This document shows, one piece after another, positions 44,181 to 54,100 of a stretch of 54,931 nt of DNA. Below the pieces are notes generated by a model. The model made no database searches. It was not told the DNA's origin and worked only from the letters and a program-made list of their open reading frames with translations. The DNA comes from Streptomyces zinciresistens K42 (GTDB taxonomy: Bacteria > Actinomycetota > Actinomycetes > Streptomycetales > Streptomycetaceae). The number at the start of each line of letters is the position of its first letter. The stretch's first letter is position 1. The stretch is from NCBI RefSeq assembly GCF_000225525.1, contig NZ_AGBF01000033.1, positions 1 to 54,931 on the forward strand, written 5' to 3'. The translations under genes and the position numbers were made by a program.

Positions 44181-44315
44181 GTCTCTCCTCAGGGGGAACC
44201 GTTTCCCACGGCAACGCTCCTGGTCGGCCCGCTCATTCCCGGCTGACCCGCGTCAGGTGCGCATGGCAGGATCGGTGCTGTTCCACCCCAGCCACGACAC
44301 AAGGGAGTGCCACCC

Positions 44316-46889
44316 GTGCCCGGTGAGAATCTGTCCCGCGACGAGGCCCGGGAGCGGGCCGCCCTGCTGGCCGTCGACGGGTACGAGGTGTCCCTCGACG
44401 TGCGGTCCGCCCTCGGCGAGGGGGACGGCGGGCCGCGCACGTTCCGGTCCGTCACCACGATCCGCTTCCGCTGCGCCGAGCCCGGCGCCACGAGTTTCGC
44501 GGACCTGATCGCGCCGAGCGTGACGGCGCTCTCCCTCAACGGCAAGGACCTCGACCCGAGCGAGGTCTTCGACGGCTCGCGGATCACGCTGGAGGACCTC
44601 GCCGCCGACAACGAGCTGGTCGTGGACGCCCGGTGCGCCTACTCCCGCACCGGTGAGGGCCTGCACCGCTTCGTCGACCCCGAGGACGGCGAGGTCTACC
44701 TCTACACCCAGTACGAGCCGGCCGACTCCCGCCGCGTCTTCGCCAACTTCGAGCAGCCGGACCTCAAGGCACCCTTCCGCTTCGAGGTGCGCGCGCCCGA
44801 GGGGTGGACGGTCTGGAGCAACGGGGCGGGTGAACTGGCGGACGGCACCTGGCGGTTCGCGGAGACCAAGCCCATCTCGACGTACATCACCTGTGTCGTG
44901 GCGGGCCCGTACCACCATGTGACGGACTCCTACGAGCGCACCTTCGCGGACGGCACCCGGCTGGAGATCCCGCTCGGCGCGATGTGCCGCAAGGGCCTCG
45001 CGCCCCACTTCGACGCCGACGACGTCTTCCTGGTCACCAAGCAGGGCCTGGACTTCTTCCACGACCACTTCGACTACCCGTACCCCTTCGGCAAGTACGA
45101 CCAGGCGTTCGTGCCCGAGTACAACCTGGGCGCGATGGAGAACCCGGGTCTGGTGACCTTCCGCGAGGAGTACATCTTCCGCGGCAAGGTGACCCGGGCG
45201 TCCTACGAGGCGCGGGCCAACGTGGTGCTGCACGAGATGGCGCACATGTGGTTCGGCGACCTGGTCACCATGGTGTGGTGGGACGACCTGTGGCTGAAGG
45301 AGTCGTTCGCGGACTTCATGGGCACCTTCGCGAACGTCGGCGCGACCCGCTTCAAGGACGCCTGGATCACCTTCGCCAACCGCCGCAAGGCATGGGCGTA
45401 CCGGGCCGACCAGCTGCCGTCCACGCACCCGGTCACGGCCGACATCCGCGATCTGGAGGACGCCAAGCTCAACTTCGACGGCATCACGTACGCCAAGGGC
45501 GCCTCGGTGCTCAAGCAGCTCGTGGCCTACGCCGGCGAGGAGGCGTTCCTGGAGGGCGCCCGGCGCTACTTCAAGCGGCACGCCTACGGCAACACCCGGC
45601 TCGGCGATCTGCTGTCCGCGCTGGAGGAGACCAGCGGCCGGGACATGAGCGCCTGGGCGCGCTCCTGGCTCCAGACGGCGGGCGTGAACGCGCTGACGCC
45701 GCAGGTGCTGCTGGACGGCGAGGGCCGGGTGGCGGAGCTGGCGGTGGTGCAGGAGGCGGCCGAGTCGCACCCGGAGCTGCGCCCGCACCGGGTGGCGGTG
45801 GGGCTGTACCGGCGCGCGGAGGGCGTCCTCGAACGGTACGCGCGCGCCGAGGTGGACGTGGCCGGGCCGCGGACGGTGGTGGCGGAGCTGGCCGGGTCCG
45901 GGGCACCGGACCTGGTGCTGGTCAACGACGACGACCTGACGTACTGCAAGACCCGTTTCGACGAGACGTCGCTGACGGCGCTGCGTGCCGCGCTCGGCGA
46001 CATGAGCGACCCGCTGGCGCGGGCCCTGTGCTGGTCGGCGCTGTGGAACATGACGCGCGACGCGCTGCTGCCGGCGCGCGAGTTCATCGGTCTGGTGCTG
46101 CGGTTCGCGCACCGGGAGTCCGACATCGGCGTCCTGCAGATGCTGCACGCGTGGGCGGACGCGGCGCTGACGCACTACGCGGCGCCGCGGTGGCGGCCGG
46201 AGGGCACCCGGCTGCTGGCCGAGGGGGCCGCGGACCGGCTCCGGGCCGCCGAGCCCGGCAGCGAGCACCAGCTGGCGTGGGCGCGGTTCCTCGCGCGGGT
46301 GGCGGACGAGCCGGGCCTCGCCCTGCTGGCGGGGCTGCTCGACGGCTCGCGGAGCGTGGCGGGCCTGGAGGTCGACCAGGAGCTGCGCTGGGCGTTCCTG
46401 GAGCCGCTGGCCGCGCACGGCCTGGCCGACGAGTCGGCGCTGTCGGCCGAACTGGCCCGCGACGACACGGCGTCCGGCAAGCGCCATCAGGTGCGCTGTC
46501 TGGCCGCGCGGCCCTCGGCGGCGGTGAAGGCCCAGGCGTGGGCCCAGGTGGTGGAGTCGGACGCGCTGTCCAACGCCCTGGTGGAGGCGACGATCGCGGG
46601 CTTCACGCAGCCGTCCCAGCGGGAGCTGCTCGCGCCGTACGCCGAGAGGTACTGGGCCGCCATCGAGAAGGTGTGGGCCGGGCGGTCCATCCAGATCGGC
46701 ATGGACGTGGTGCGGGGCCTGTTCCCGGGGCTCCAGCAGTCGCCGGCCACGCTGGACGCGGCGGACGGCTGGCTCGCGGCGCACCAGGACGCGGCTCCGG
46801 CGCTGCGGCGGCTGGTGCTGGAGGCGCGGGACGATCTGGCGCGGGCGCTGCGGGGCCAGGCGTGTGACGGCGCGGCGTCAACCGACTAA
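44316..46889 (+). CDS. pepN: Aminopeptidase N, M1 family
   Basis: This 857-residue zinc metallopeptidase removes N-terminal residues. It has the GAMEN exopeptidase motif at 272-276 (LGAMENPGLVTF), HEMAH at 306-310, and the third zinc ligand Glu329 in LKESFADF. The C-terminal helical ERAP1-like domain is complete. I chose GTG 44316 because AAGGGAG lies 8 bases before it; GTG 44307 would be too close. The protein is cytoplasmic (no signal peptide). A terminator with a U-run follows. Confidence 0.96.
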   Translation: MPGENLSRDEARERAALLAVDGYEVSLDVRSALGEGDGGPRTFRSVTTIRFRCAEPGATSFADLIAPSVTALSLNGKDLDPSEVFDGSRITLEDLAADNELVVDARCAYSRTGEGLHRFVDPEDGEVYLYTQYEPADSRRVFANFEQPDLKAPFRFEVRAPEGWTVWSNGAGELADGTWRFAETKPISTYITCVVAGPYHHVTDSYERTFADGTRLEIPLGAMCRKGLAPHFDADDVFLVTKQGLDFFHDHFDYPYPFGKYDQAFVPEYNLGAMENPGLVTFREEYIFRGKVTRASYEARANVVLHEMAHMWFGDLVTMVWWDDLWLKESFADFMGTFANVGATRFKDAWITFANRRKAWAYRADQLPSTHPVTADIRDLEDAKLNFDGITYAKGASVLKQLVAYAGEEAFLEGARRYFKRHAYGNTRLGDLLSALEETSGRDMSAWARSWLQTAGVNALTPQVLLDGEGRVAELAVVQEAAESHPELRPHRVAVGLYRRAEGVLERYARAEVDVAGPRTVVAELAGSGAPDLVLVNDDDLTYCKTRFDETSLTALRAALGDMSDPLARALCWSALWNMTRDALLPAREFIGLVLRFAHRESDIGVLQMLHAWADAALTHYAAPRWRPEGTRLLAEGAADRLRAAEPGSEHQLAWARFLARVADEPGLALLAGLLDGSRSVAGLEVDQELRWAFLEPLAAHGLADESALSAELARDDTASGKRHQVRCLAARPSAAVKAQAWAQVVESDALSNALVEATIAGFTQPSQRELLAPYAERYWAAIEKVWAGRSIQIGMDVVRGLFPGLQQSPATLDAADGWLAAHQDAAPALRRLVLEARDDLARALRGQACDGAASTD

Positions 46890-46951
46890 TACCTTTGGCC
46901 AACGATCACGGCGGTCCGTGACCGTTACGGAATTCAGGCAAGAGGAGCCGT

Positions 46952-46986
46952 AACCCCTGGTCCCACCCGAACGGACCAGGGGTTTT
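46952..46986 (+). terminator. Intrinsic terminator after pepN
   Basis: AACCCCTGGTCC at 46952-46963 pairs with GGACCAGGGGTT at 46973-46984 around a 9-base loop, followed by TTTT at 46983-46986. A classical U-tailed terminator, less common in this GC-rich group. Confidence 0.9.
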
Positions 46987-47098
46987 CCGTGCCTACTCGG
47001 CACCCGAACACCCGTCCTTTAGTGCGGTGTTGTCCGCATTTGTCGACGGACGTGTAACAGCGGTTCAAGGGCCGACCGGACGCGGGAACCTCCGGGTC

Positions 47099-48160
47099 AT
47101 GAACCACAACACCCCGCTCTCCCCCCTCTCCCCCCGCCCCCTGCGCCACCTCTCCGAGGTCCACCGCCGTGTCATGACGGCCGCTCAGCTCAAGGCCCAC
47201 GGCGTCTCCCCCGCCGAGACCGCCGAGCAGTGCAGGCCGGGCGGCCCCTGGCAGCAGTTCCTGCCCGGCGTGTTCCTGCTCCACCCCGGCCCGCCCACCA
47301 GCGAGGAGCGGCTGCACGCGGTGCTGACGTACGCGGCCCGGGAGCGGATGCCCGCCGTACCCGCCCAGCCCTGCGCGGGCGGACCGCACCCCGCCCCCGC
47401 CTACACCGACGCGGTGCTCACCGGCCTCGCGGCGCTGACCCTGCACGGCTTCACCGCCACCCCGCCGCTCACCGCGCTGGAGACCCTCGACGTCCTGGTC
47501 CCGCGGATGCGCCGGCTGCGCTCCACGGGCAGCGCCCGCGTCCTGCGCACCGCCGCACTCCCCACCCCGCAGGAGGTGACCGGACTGCCGGTGGCCCCGG
47601 TGCCGCGCGCCCTGGCCGACGCGGTCGCCGAGCTCACGGACGCCGGCGCCGTCCGCCGGCTGCTGACCGAGGCCGTGCGCGGCGGCCACTGCGAACCCGC
47701 GGCGGTGGTACGGGAACTGACGCAGGCGAAGCTGCTGAGCAGGCCGCACGTCGTGGACGCGGTGGACTCCCTGCTCGCGGAGGGCCGGGCGATCGCCGAG
47801 GACCGGCTCCACGCGATGGTCCGGGAGCACGGCCTGCCCGACCCGGTCTGGAACGTGGACCTGCGGCTGCCCGGCGGCCCGCACCTCGGCGGCCTCGACG
47901 CCTACTGGCCCGAGCACTCCGTCGCGGTGGAGCTGGACACCCGCGCGCCCCGCCCGGGGCACCGGCAGGACGAGGACGAGTCCTGGTCGGAGTACGCCCG
48001 CAAGCGCGAGACGCTGGAACGCCTCGGCATCACCGTCGTGCACCTCACCCCCAGGAAGCTGCGGGACGCGGCCGAGCAGCAGGCCGCGGTGGTCCGCACG
48101 GCGCTGATGGCGGCGGTGGACCGCGACCCGGCCGCGTACGTCGTGGTGCTGCCGCGGTAG
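47099..48160 (+). CDS. AbiEi-like/endonuclease-like protein of unknown function
   Basis: This is a 353-residue soluble protein. The N-terminal part (LSEVHRRVMTAAQLKAHGVS, WQQFLPGVFLLHPGPPT) looks like the winged-helix of AbiEi-type antitoxins. The middle (LTGLAALTLHGF, LDVLVPRMRRLRSTG) resembles proteins often annotated as transcriptional regulators of that group. The C-terminal part (DLRLPGGPHLGGLDAYWPEH, VAVELDT) resembles the PD-(D/E)xK fold of DUF559/Vsr-type proteins. No toxin partner gene is adjacent. ATG 47099 is chosen; the frame extends upstream to 47027. It converges on the metallophosphoesterase gene. Confidence 0.7.
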   Translation: MNHNTPLSPLSPRPLRHLSEVHRRVMTAAQLKAHGVSPAETAEQCRPGGPWQQFLPGVFLLHPGPPTSEERLHAVLTYAARERMPAVPAQPCAGGPHPAPAYTDAVLTGLAALTLHGFTATPPLTALETLDVLVPRMRRLRSTGSARVLRTAALPTPQEVTGLPVAPVPRALADAVAELTDAGAVRRLLTEAVRGGHCEPAAVVRELTQAKLLSRPHVVDAVDSLLAEGRAIAEDRLHAMVREHGLPDPVWNVDLRLPGGPHLGGLDAYWPEHSVAVELDTRAPRPGHRQDEDESWSEYARKRETLERLGITVVHLTPRKLRDAAEQQAAVVRTALMAAVDRDPAAYVVVLPR

Positions 48161-48336
48161 TGCCGGACAGACCGCCGGGACACCGGGAGGGGGGAGGGGG
48201 CCGCCGCCCGTCACATGCGCCCCTCCCCGCGCCGCGCGTCGGCACAGGCCCGGAGCGCGGGTACGGGGGCGGCGGATGCAGGTGGGGGGCGGCGGGTGCG
48301 GTGGAGGGTGACGCGGCGGGGGCCGCTGGGCGGGTT

Positions 48337-50118
48337 TCAGCCCTTCTTCAGCACCAGTTCGGTGTTGCGGTCCTCGCGCTTACCGGCCAGGCCGGTGCGG
48401 GCGCCGGGGGCGTTGAGGGACAGTTCGCGGTAGAGGGACGCGAGACCCGTCTGGGAGAGGTCCGCGGCGCTCGCGCGGTACGGGGCGGAGGACTCGACCA
48501 GGGTGGTGAACAGGGAGACCGTGCCGTCCTTGTTGTCCACCACCTCGATGAGCCGGGCGAGTTGGGGGAAGTCGACGTGGGAGGCGGTGGAGATCTCCCA
48601 GAAGGCGCGCCCGCCGGCGGCGGAGTGCGGGGTGATGACGTTCTTGTGGATGTGGCCGTTGACCCAGGCGAGGACGTTGCGGTGGCGGGCGAGCAGGGCG
48701 ACCACCTCGGCGCCGCCCACCCGCCGCTCGCCCGGACGGGCCGGGTCGCGGCGGAGGTTGCCCATCGTCCTGCTCGTGTGGTGGCTGAAGACGACGGCGT
48801 ACGCGTCCTTGTTCTCCCGCAGCGTGCGGTCCAGCCAGGCGAACTGGGCCGCCCCGAGGGAACCTTCGTAGTGGCCGCCCGGGTCGGTGGTGTCGAGGCT
48901 GACGCCGATGACGTCGTCGGCGATGCGGAAGCTGTAGTACTGGGTGCCCGCGTCCAGGTTGGCCGTCGAGTAGCCGTGGCCGACCGGACCGCGGCCCTGG
49001 ACCGCCGGGTCCAGATGGGCGCGCACGTACTCCCGCGGGGTGTAGGGGGCGCGGCGTTCGTCCGGGGTGACCGAACGCACCGAGCGGGCGTGGGACTTGA
49101 GGAAGTCCCGGAAGACGGCGCCCCTCGGGTCCCCGTCCTTCTTCAGGGACTGCTGGAGCTTCTTCGCCTCCGCGGCCGGCACGCTCATCAGCTTCTTCCC
49201 GCCGACGGCCAGGTCGGTGAGGTAGGAGTCGCCGTGCGAGGCGTAGGTGCCGAGCGGCAGCGCGTCGTGGTTGCCGACGGTGGAGTACCAGGGGATGTTC
49301 AGGCCGGGGCTGCGCACCTCGCGGACCGCGGCGGCCAGGAAGCCCTCGACGTAGGGGAATCCGAGCTGCTTGTCGGCGTCACGGACGCTGTCGCCTGCCT
49401 GCCAGTACAGCTTCAGGCCGCTGTTCTGGACGCCCTCGTAGCGGCCCGCGGCGCCCGTGTCGGGGGTGACCCGGCCGCCGCTCATCACGGTCAGGAACCA
49501 CTCCAGTTCGGAGCGGGCGTTGTTGTCGGTGTTGTCGCCGGTGGTCATCGCGAAGTGCAGCGGTGCTCCGGTGACGGGGCCGCTCCGCAGCGCGTTGATC
49601 CGCTCGACGAGCGCGACGGCCCCCGGCACGGTCAGCGCCTCCTGGGGCCGCCAGGCGCGCACGTCGGCCGCGCGCAGGTACTCCAGCCGCAGCGGGTGCT
49701 GGGTGTCGGTCAGGTGCAGGTCGGTGAGCTGGACGAAGGCGGCGAGCGCCGTGCGCCGCCGCTCGCGGCCCGTCCTGGCGGAGGCGAGGTCCTCGCGGAC
49801 GGCGCGCGCCCAGCCGGGGCCGTCGCCGAGCCGGCGGTAGCCGCTGCCGCGGGCGGTGGCGACGGCGGCCAGGGTGGTGCCCCTGGTGTACGGGGCGGAC
49901 GCGGCCGGGACCCGGCGGGAGGCCCCCGCGGGGGCCTCGGAGGGGTCCCCGGCCGGGCCGGCGTCCGGGGCGCCCGCGGCGCCGGTGACGGCCTCGCTGT
50001 CGGTGGGCCGCAGGGCGTACCCGGCGCCCGCGGACAGGGCCACCGCCCCGGTGGCGGCGAACAGCGTACGGCGGTGGACGCCCGGCGCGGAGCCGGCGAC
50101 AGAGCGTGTGCGCGACAT
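48337..50118 (-). CDS. Tat-exported metallophosphoesterase (TIGR03767 type)
   Basis: This 593-residue secreted calcineurin-like phosphoesterase has a twin-arginine leader (VHRRTLFAATGAVALSAGAG). The metal-binding motifs are complete and in order: QLTDLHLTD (Asp133, His135), TTGDNTDN, YSTVGNHDALP, VFSHHTSR and VNGHIHKN. The size and the extra insertions match the actinobacterial TIGR03767 group. Its substrate is unknown; phosphodiesters or phospholipid head groups are plausible. I chose ATG 50118 preceded by GGGGAGAT; a frame to 50289 adds non-conserved residues. Confidence 0.92.
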   Translation of the reverse strand: MSRTRSVAGSAPGVHRRTLFAATGAVALSAGAGYALRPTDSEAVTGAAGAPDAGPAGDPSEAPAGASRRVPAASAPYTRGTTLAAVATARGSGYRRLGDGPGWARAVREDLASARTGRERRRTALAAFVQLTDLHLTDTQHPLRLEYLRAADVRAWRPQEALTVPGAVALVERINALRSGPVTGAPLHFAMTTGDNTDNNARSELEWFLTVMSGGRVTPDTGAAGRYEGVQNSGLKLYWQAGDSVRDADKQLGFPYVEGFLAAAVREVRSPGLNIPWYSTVGNHDALPLGTYASHGDSYLTDLAVGGKKLMSVPAAEAKKLQQSLKKDGDPRGAVFRDFLKSHARSVRSVTPDERRAPYTPREYVRAHLDPAVQGRGPVGHGYSTANLDAGTQYYSFRIADDVIGVSLDTTDPGGHYEGSLGAAQFAWLDRTLRENKDAYAVVFSHHTSRTMGNLRRDPARPGERRVGGAEVVALLARHRNVLAWVNGHIHKNVITPHSAAGGRAFWEISTASHVDFPQLARLIEVVDNKDGTVSLFTTLVESSAPYRASAADLSQTGLASLYRELSLNAPGARTGLAGKREDRNTELVLKKG

Positions 50119-50492
50119 GGCGCGATCTCCCCGAGTGCGAAGGCGTCGGCAGTGGCCGCGGACGGCCGCTGCCGCGAACCCCCCGCTCACCGGGGATCGT
50201 TGACATCGGGAATGACCTGCGTGTGAACGGCACGGCAACGCGCGACACCGATCGCCGTACGTGGATCTCGGGCCGCCTCGCGCGTTCACACCCGCTCCTC
50301 GAACGGCCCGGACGCGGTCACTGCGCGTTCACCTTCCGGGGTAGGGAGCGGCCTCGGAGCCGCGCCGCGGGCCCGCCCTCGGCGCGGCCCCGGCCCTCAC
50401 CGGGAGCCCGCCCTCCCAGGGCCGGGCCTCGCCGGGAGCCCCGGCCCTTCCACGGCCCCGGCCCTCGCCGGGGCTCCGCCGCTCTCCCTCGG
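50119..50492. other. 374-bp region between metallophosphoesterase and NUDIX genes
   Basis: No gene was recognised. The right part (50340-50480) is a dense set of GC inverted repeats, for example GGAGCCCCGG at 50435-50444 with CCGGGGCTCC at 50468-50477. This probably ends the NUDIX transcript. The left part should hold the metallophosphoesterase promoter. Confidence 0.5.
50435..50477 (-). terminator. Inverted repeat after the NUDIX gene
   Basis: Perfect 10-bp arms GGAGCCCCGG/CCGGGGCTCC with a 23-base GC-rich loop, 16 bases beyond the NUDIX stop. Confidence 0.55.
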
Positions 50493-50951
50493 CTACGGCC
50501 TGTCGGGCCGTGCCCGCCCGGTGGCCGGCCGCTCGCGCCACAGGCGCAGTCCCCGGTCGACCAGGGGGATGCGGGGCAGGGCCGGCACCTCGGCCACGGG
50601 GTGCCAGGCCGCCATGTCGGTGGAGCCGCCGACCTCGTGGCGCAGCTCGCCGCCGGTGATCCGGGCCTCGTAGACGAGCCGTACGCTGTGGTGGTCGACG
50701 GGCCGGCCGAGGCGGCCGGGAATGACGTGGCACACGGAGTCGACGCCGAGCAGGCCGGTGGGCTCGACGCGGTAGCCGGTCTCCTCCGTCACCTCGCGCA
50801 CGACCGTGTCGTAGGGGTCCTCGCCGTGCTCGGTGCCGCCGCCGGGCAGCACCCACTCGACGCCGCCGCCGGGAGCCGGGGAGCGGGCGAGGAGGAGCCG
50901 GCCGTCACGCACACATATGGCGTAGGCCGCCACCCTCAACTTCTGCTGCAC
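50493..50951 (-). CDS. NUDIX hydrolase
   Basis: This 152-residue pyrophosphohydrolase has a full Nudix box at residues 38-60: Gly38-x5-Glu44-x7-Arg52-Glu53-x2-Glu56-Glu57-x-Gly59-Tyr60. MutT/ADP-sugar-type enzymes have this size, but the substrate cannot be read from sequence. GTG 50951 is the longest start and has no clear Shine-Dalgarno; GTG at codon 7 is an alternative. Divergent from the secreted peptidase gene. Confidence 0.9.
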   Translation of the reverse strand: MQQKLRVAAYAICVRDGRLLLARSPAPGGGVEWVLPGGGTEHGEDPYDTVVREVTEETGYRVEPTGLLGVDSVCHVIPGRLGRPVDHHSVRLVYEARITGGELRHEVGGSTDMAAWHPVAEVPALPRIPLVDRGLRLWRERPATGRARPDRP

Positions 50952-51095
50952 ACAAGGACATTAGCGTCCCGTGGGGCGGCTTGCCCCTGTTTGCGGCTCA
51001 TCTCCCGGGGGGCCGATAGCGGGTTTTCCCCATCGGTCCATTTCGATCCGGTCAACTCTTCCCAAACATCCTTCCCTTGCATAAAGCTTCCGATC

Positions 51096-51116
51096 GTCCG
51101 GCATCACATGCCGGAC
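51096..51116. promoter_or_regulatory. Palindrome upstream of the S8 peptidase gene
   Basis: GTCCGGCAT-CAC-ATGCCGGAC is a perfect inverted repeat with 9-bp arms, 32 bp before the chosen start. It may be an operator or a leader hairpin that affects translation. Confidence 0.5.
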
Positions 51117-51148
51117 CGCCGATGCTCCTTTACCTACAAGGGATGCCG

Positions 51149-54100
51149 ATGATCAACAGCCCCCAGCGCGAACCGAAGCCGGGCGCGAGACGCGCGGCCC
51201 GCATAGCCGTGGCCGCGGGTCTGGTCGCCGCGCTGTCCGCGGCAGGGCCGATACCCCTGGCCGCCGCCGCGGACCCCGCGCCCGCGGTGGCGGACCCGAG
51301 CGTGAAGTCCGCGCCCGGCAAGCTCGGTTCGAACGACGCCGACCTGCTCGCCGACGCCAAGTCCACCGGCGCCAAGAACGTCACGATGATGATCGCGACC
51401 GCGCCCGGCCAGACCGAGAAGGTCGCCGCGCAACTGGAGACCGTCGGCTCCGTGGGCCGCACCTACGACAAGCTCGGCTACGTGCGGGCCACCGTCCCCA
51501 CGGGCAAGGCCGACTCGGCCATCTCCGCCGCCGCGAAGCTCTCCTCCGTGCAGGCCATCGACCTGCGCGAGGAGATACCCCTGGAGGACCCCGCCGTCGA
51601 CACGAAGAAGTCGACGCCCTCGGCCGGCTCGTACTCCGGCCCGAGCAAGCGGACCCCGGCCGAGAACCCGTACAACCCGTCCTTCGAGACGGGCGCCGTC
51701 GACTTCGTCGAGGACAACCCGAAGTCGGACGGCCGCGGCGTCACCATCGGCATCCTCGACTCCGGCGTCGACCTCGGCCACCCGGCGCTGCAGAAGACCA
51801 CGACCGGCGAGCGCAAGATCGTCGACTGGGTCACCGCCACCGACCCCATCGTGGACAACGACCGCACCTGGCGGCCCATGACCACCTCGGTCTCCGGCCC
51901 GAGCTTCACCTACAGCGGCAAGTCGTGGACCGCGCCCGCGGGTTCGTACCAGGTGAGCGCCTTCCTGGAGTCGTACACCACCGGTGGCGACGCGGCGGGC
52001 GACGCCAACCGCGACGGCGACACGACCGACTCCTGGGGCGTCCTCTACGACGCCGCGAGCGGCACGGTCCGGGTCGACCTGAACAACAACTTCGACTTCG
52101 GTGACGACACCCCGATGAAGCCGTACAAGGACGGCTACCAGGTGGGGTACTTCGGCACCGACAACCCGGCGACCGAGGTCGTCGAGCGCCAGCCGTTCGT
52201 CGTGCAGGTCCGCAAGGACGTGCCGATGGACCCCTACGGCGGCACCTGGGTCGGCAAGAAGGCCGACTTCGTCAACATCGGTGTCATCCAGTCCCAGCAC
52301 GGCACGCACGTCGCCGGCATCACCGCCGCCAACGGGCTGTTCGGCGGGAAGATGAACGGCGCGGCGCCGGGGGCCAAGCTGGTCTCCTCGCGCGCCTGCA
52401 GCTGGAGCGGCGGCTGCACCAACGTCGCGCTGACCGAGGGCATGATCGACCTCGTCGTCAACCGCGGCGTCGACATCGTCAACATGTCCATCGGCGGACT
52501 GCCGGCGCTGAACGACGGCAACAACGCCCGCGCGGCGCTGTACACGCGGCTCATCGACACCTACGGCGTGCAGCTGGTGATCTCCGCGGGCAACTCCGGC
52601 CCCGGCGCCAACACCATCGGCGACCCGGCGCTGGCCGACAAGGTCATCTCCGTCGGCGCGACCGTCTCCAAGGAGACCTGGGCCGCCAACTACGGCTCGG
52701 CCGTGGAGAAGAAGTACGCGATGATGCCGTTCTCCTCGCGCGGACCGCGTGAGGACGGCGGGTTCACGCCGACCCTGTCCGCGCCGGGCGCGGCGATCAA
52801 CACCATCCAGACGTGGGCGCCGGGCTCCCCGGTCGCCGAGGCGGGCTACTCGCTGCCGGCCGGCTACGGGATGCTCCAGGGCACCTCGATGGCCTCCCCG
52901 CAGGCGACGGGCGCCGCCGCGCTGCTGCTGAGCGCCGCCAAGCGCAAGGGCGTCGACCTCACCCCGGCGAAGCTGCGCACCGCGCTCACCTCGACCGCCG
53001 ACCACATCAAGGGTGTGCAGGCGTACGAGGAGGGGGCCGGTCTGATCAACGTCCCCGACGCCTGGGAGTCCATCCGCGACGGGGCCACCGCCGAGCAGTA
53101 CACGGTCAAGGCACCGGTCGACACCGCGATCGACCAGTTCCTGGCGACGCCGGGCTTCGGCACGGGCGTCTACGACCGCGAGGGCGGTCTGAAGGCCGGG
53201 CAGAGCCGGACGTACGACGTCACGATCACCCGGACGACGGGCGCGGACCGGCCGGTCCGCCACGAACTGAACCTGGAGAACAACGCCGGGGGCACCTTCC
53301 GGATCGTCGGCTCGGACGAGATCAGCCTCGGCCTGAACAAGCCGGTCACCGTCAAGGTCGCCGCGAAGCCGTCCTCGGCCGGCGTCAAGAGCGCGATCCT
53401 GGAGGTCGACGACCCGCGCACCGAGGGCGTCGACAAGCAGATCCTCAACACGGTCGTGGTCTCGGCCCCGGTCAGGTACACCTACGCCGCGTCGGGTTCG
53501 GTCCAGCGCAACAGCTCCACGTCGTACTTCGTGACGGTGCCCGAGGGCGCCAAGTCGCTGGAGGTCGCGATGAGCGGCCTGAAGGGCAAGAGCCAGACCC
53601 GGTTCATCGCCATCCACCCGTACGGCGTCCCGTCCGACAACACCGGCACGCCGTTCTGCTACAACAACTACCTCGACGGAAACGGCTGCAAGCCGGACGT
53701 GCGCGCGTACGCCGACCCGCAGCCCGGCGTCTGGGAGATCGAGGTCGAGGCGCGCCGCACCTCGCCGCTGCTCGACAACCCCTACAAGCTGGACGTCGCC
53801 GTGCTGGGCGCGGCCTTCGACCCGGAGACGGTGACCGTCCCCGAGGCCAAGGTCGGCACCCCGGCCGAGGCGACGTGGAAGGTCACCAACCGCTACGCCG
53901 CGATCGACGGCAGGCTCGCGGGCGGTCCGCTCGGTTCGTCCAAGACGGCCCGGCCGGCCATCACCGAGGGCGTCACGCAGACCACCGCGGTCGACGTGCC
54001 CGAGGGCGCCGCGTCCCTGGACGTGTCGATCGGCAACGTCTCGGACACCGCCGCCGACCTCGACCTGGTCGTGCTCGACGCGTCCGGCGCGGAGGTCGCC

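Noticed and set aside
51077..51148. TTG 51077 as the start of the S8 peptidase
   Set aside because: No ribosome binding site, it would run through the palindrome, and the signal peptide begins properly at 51149.
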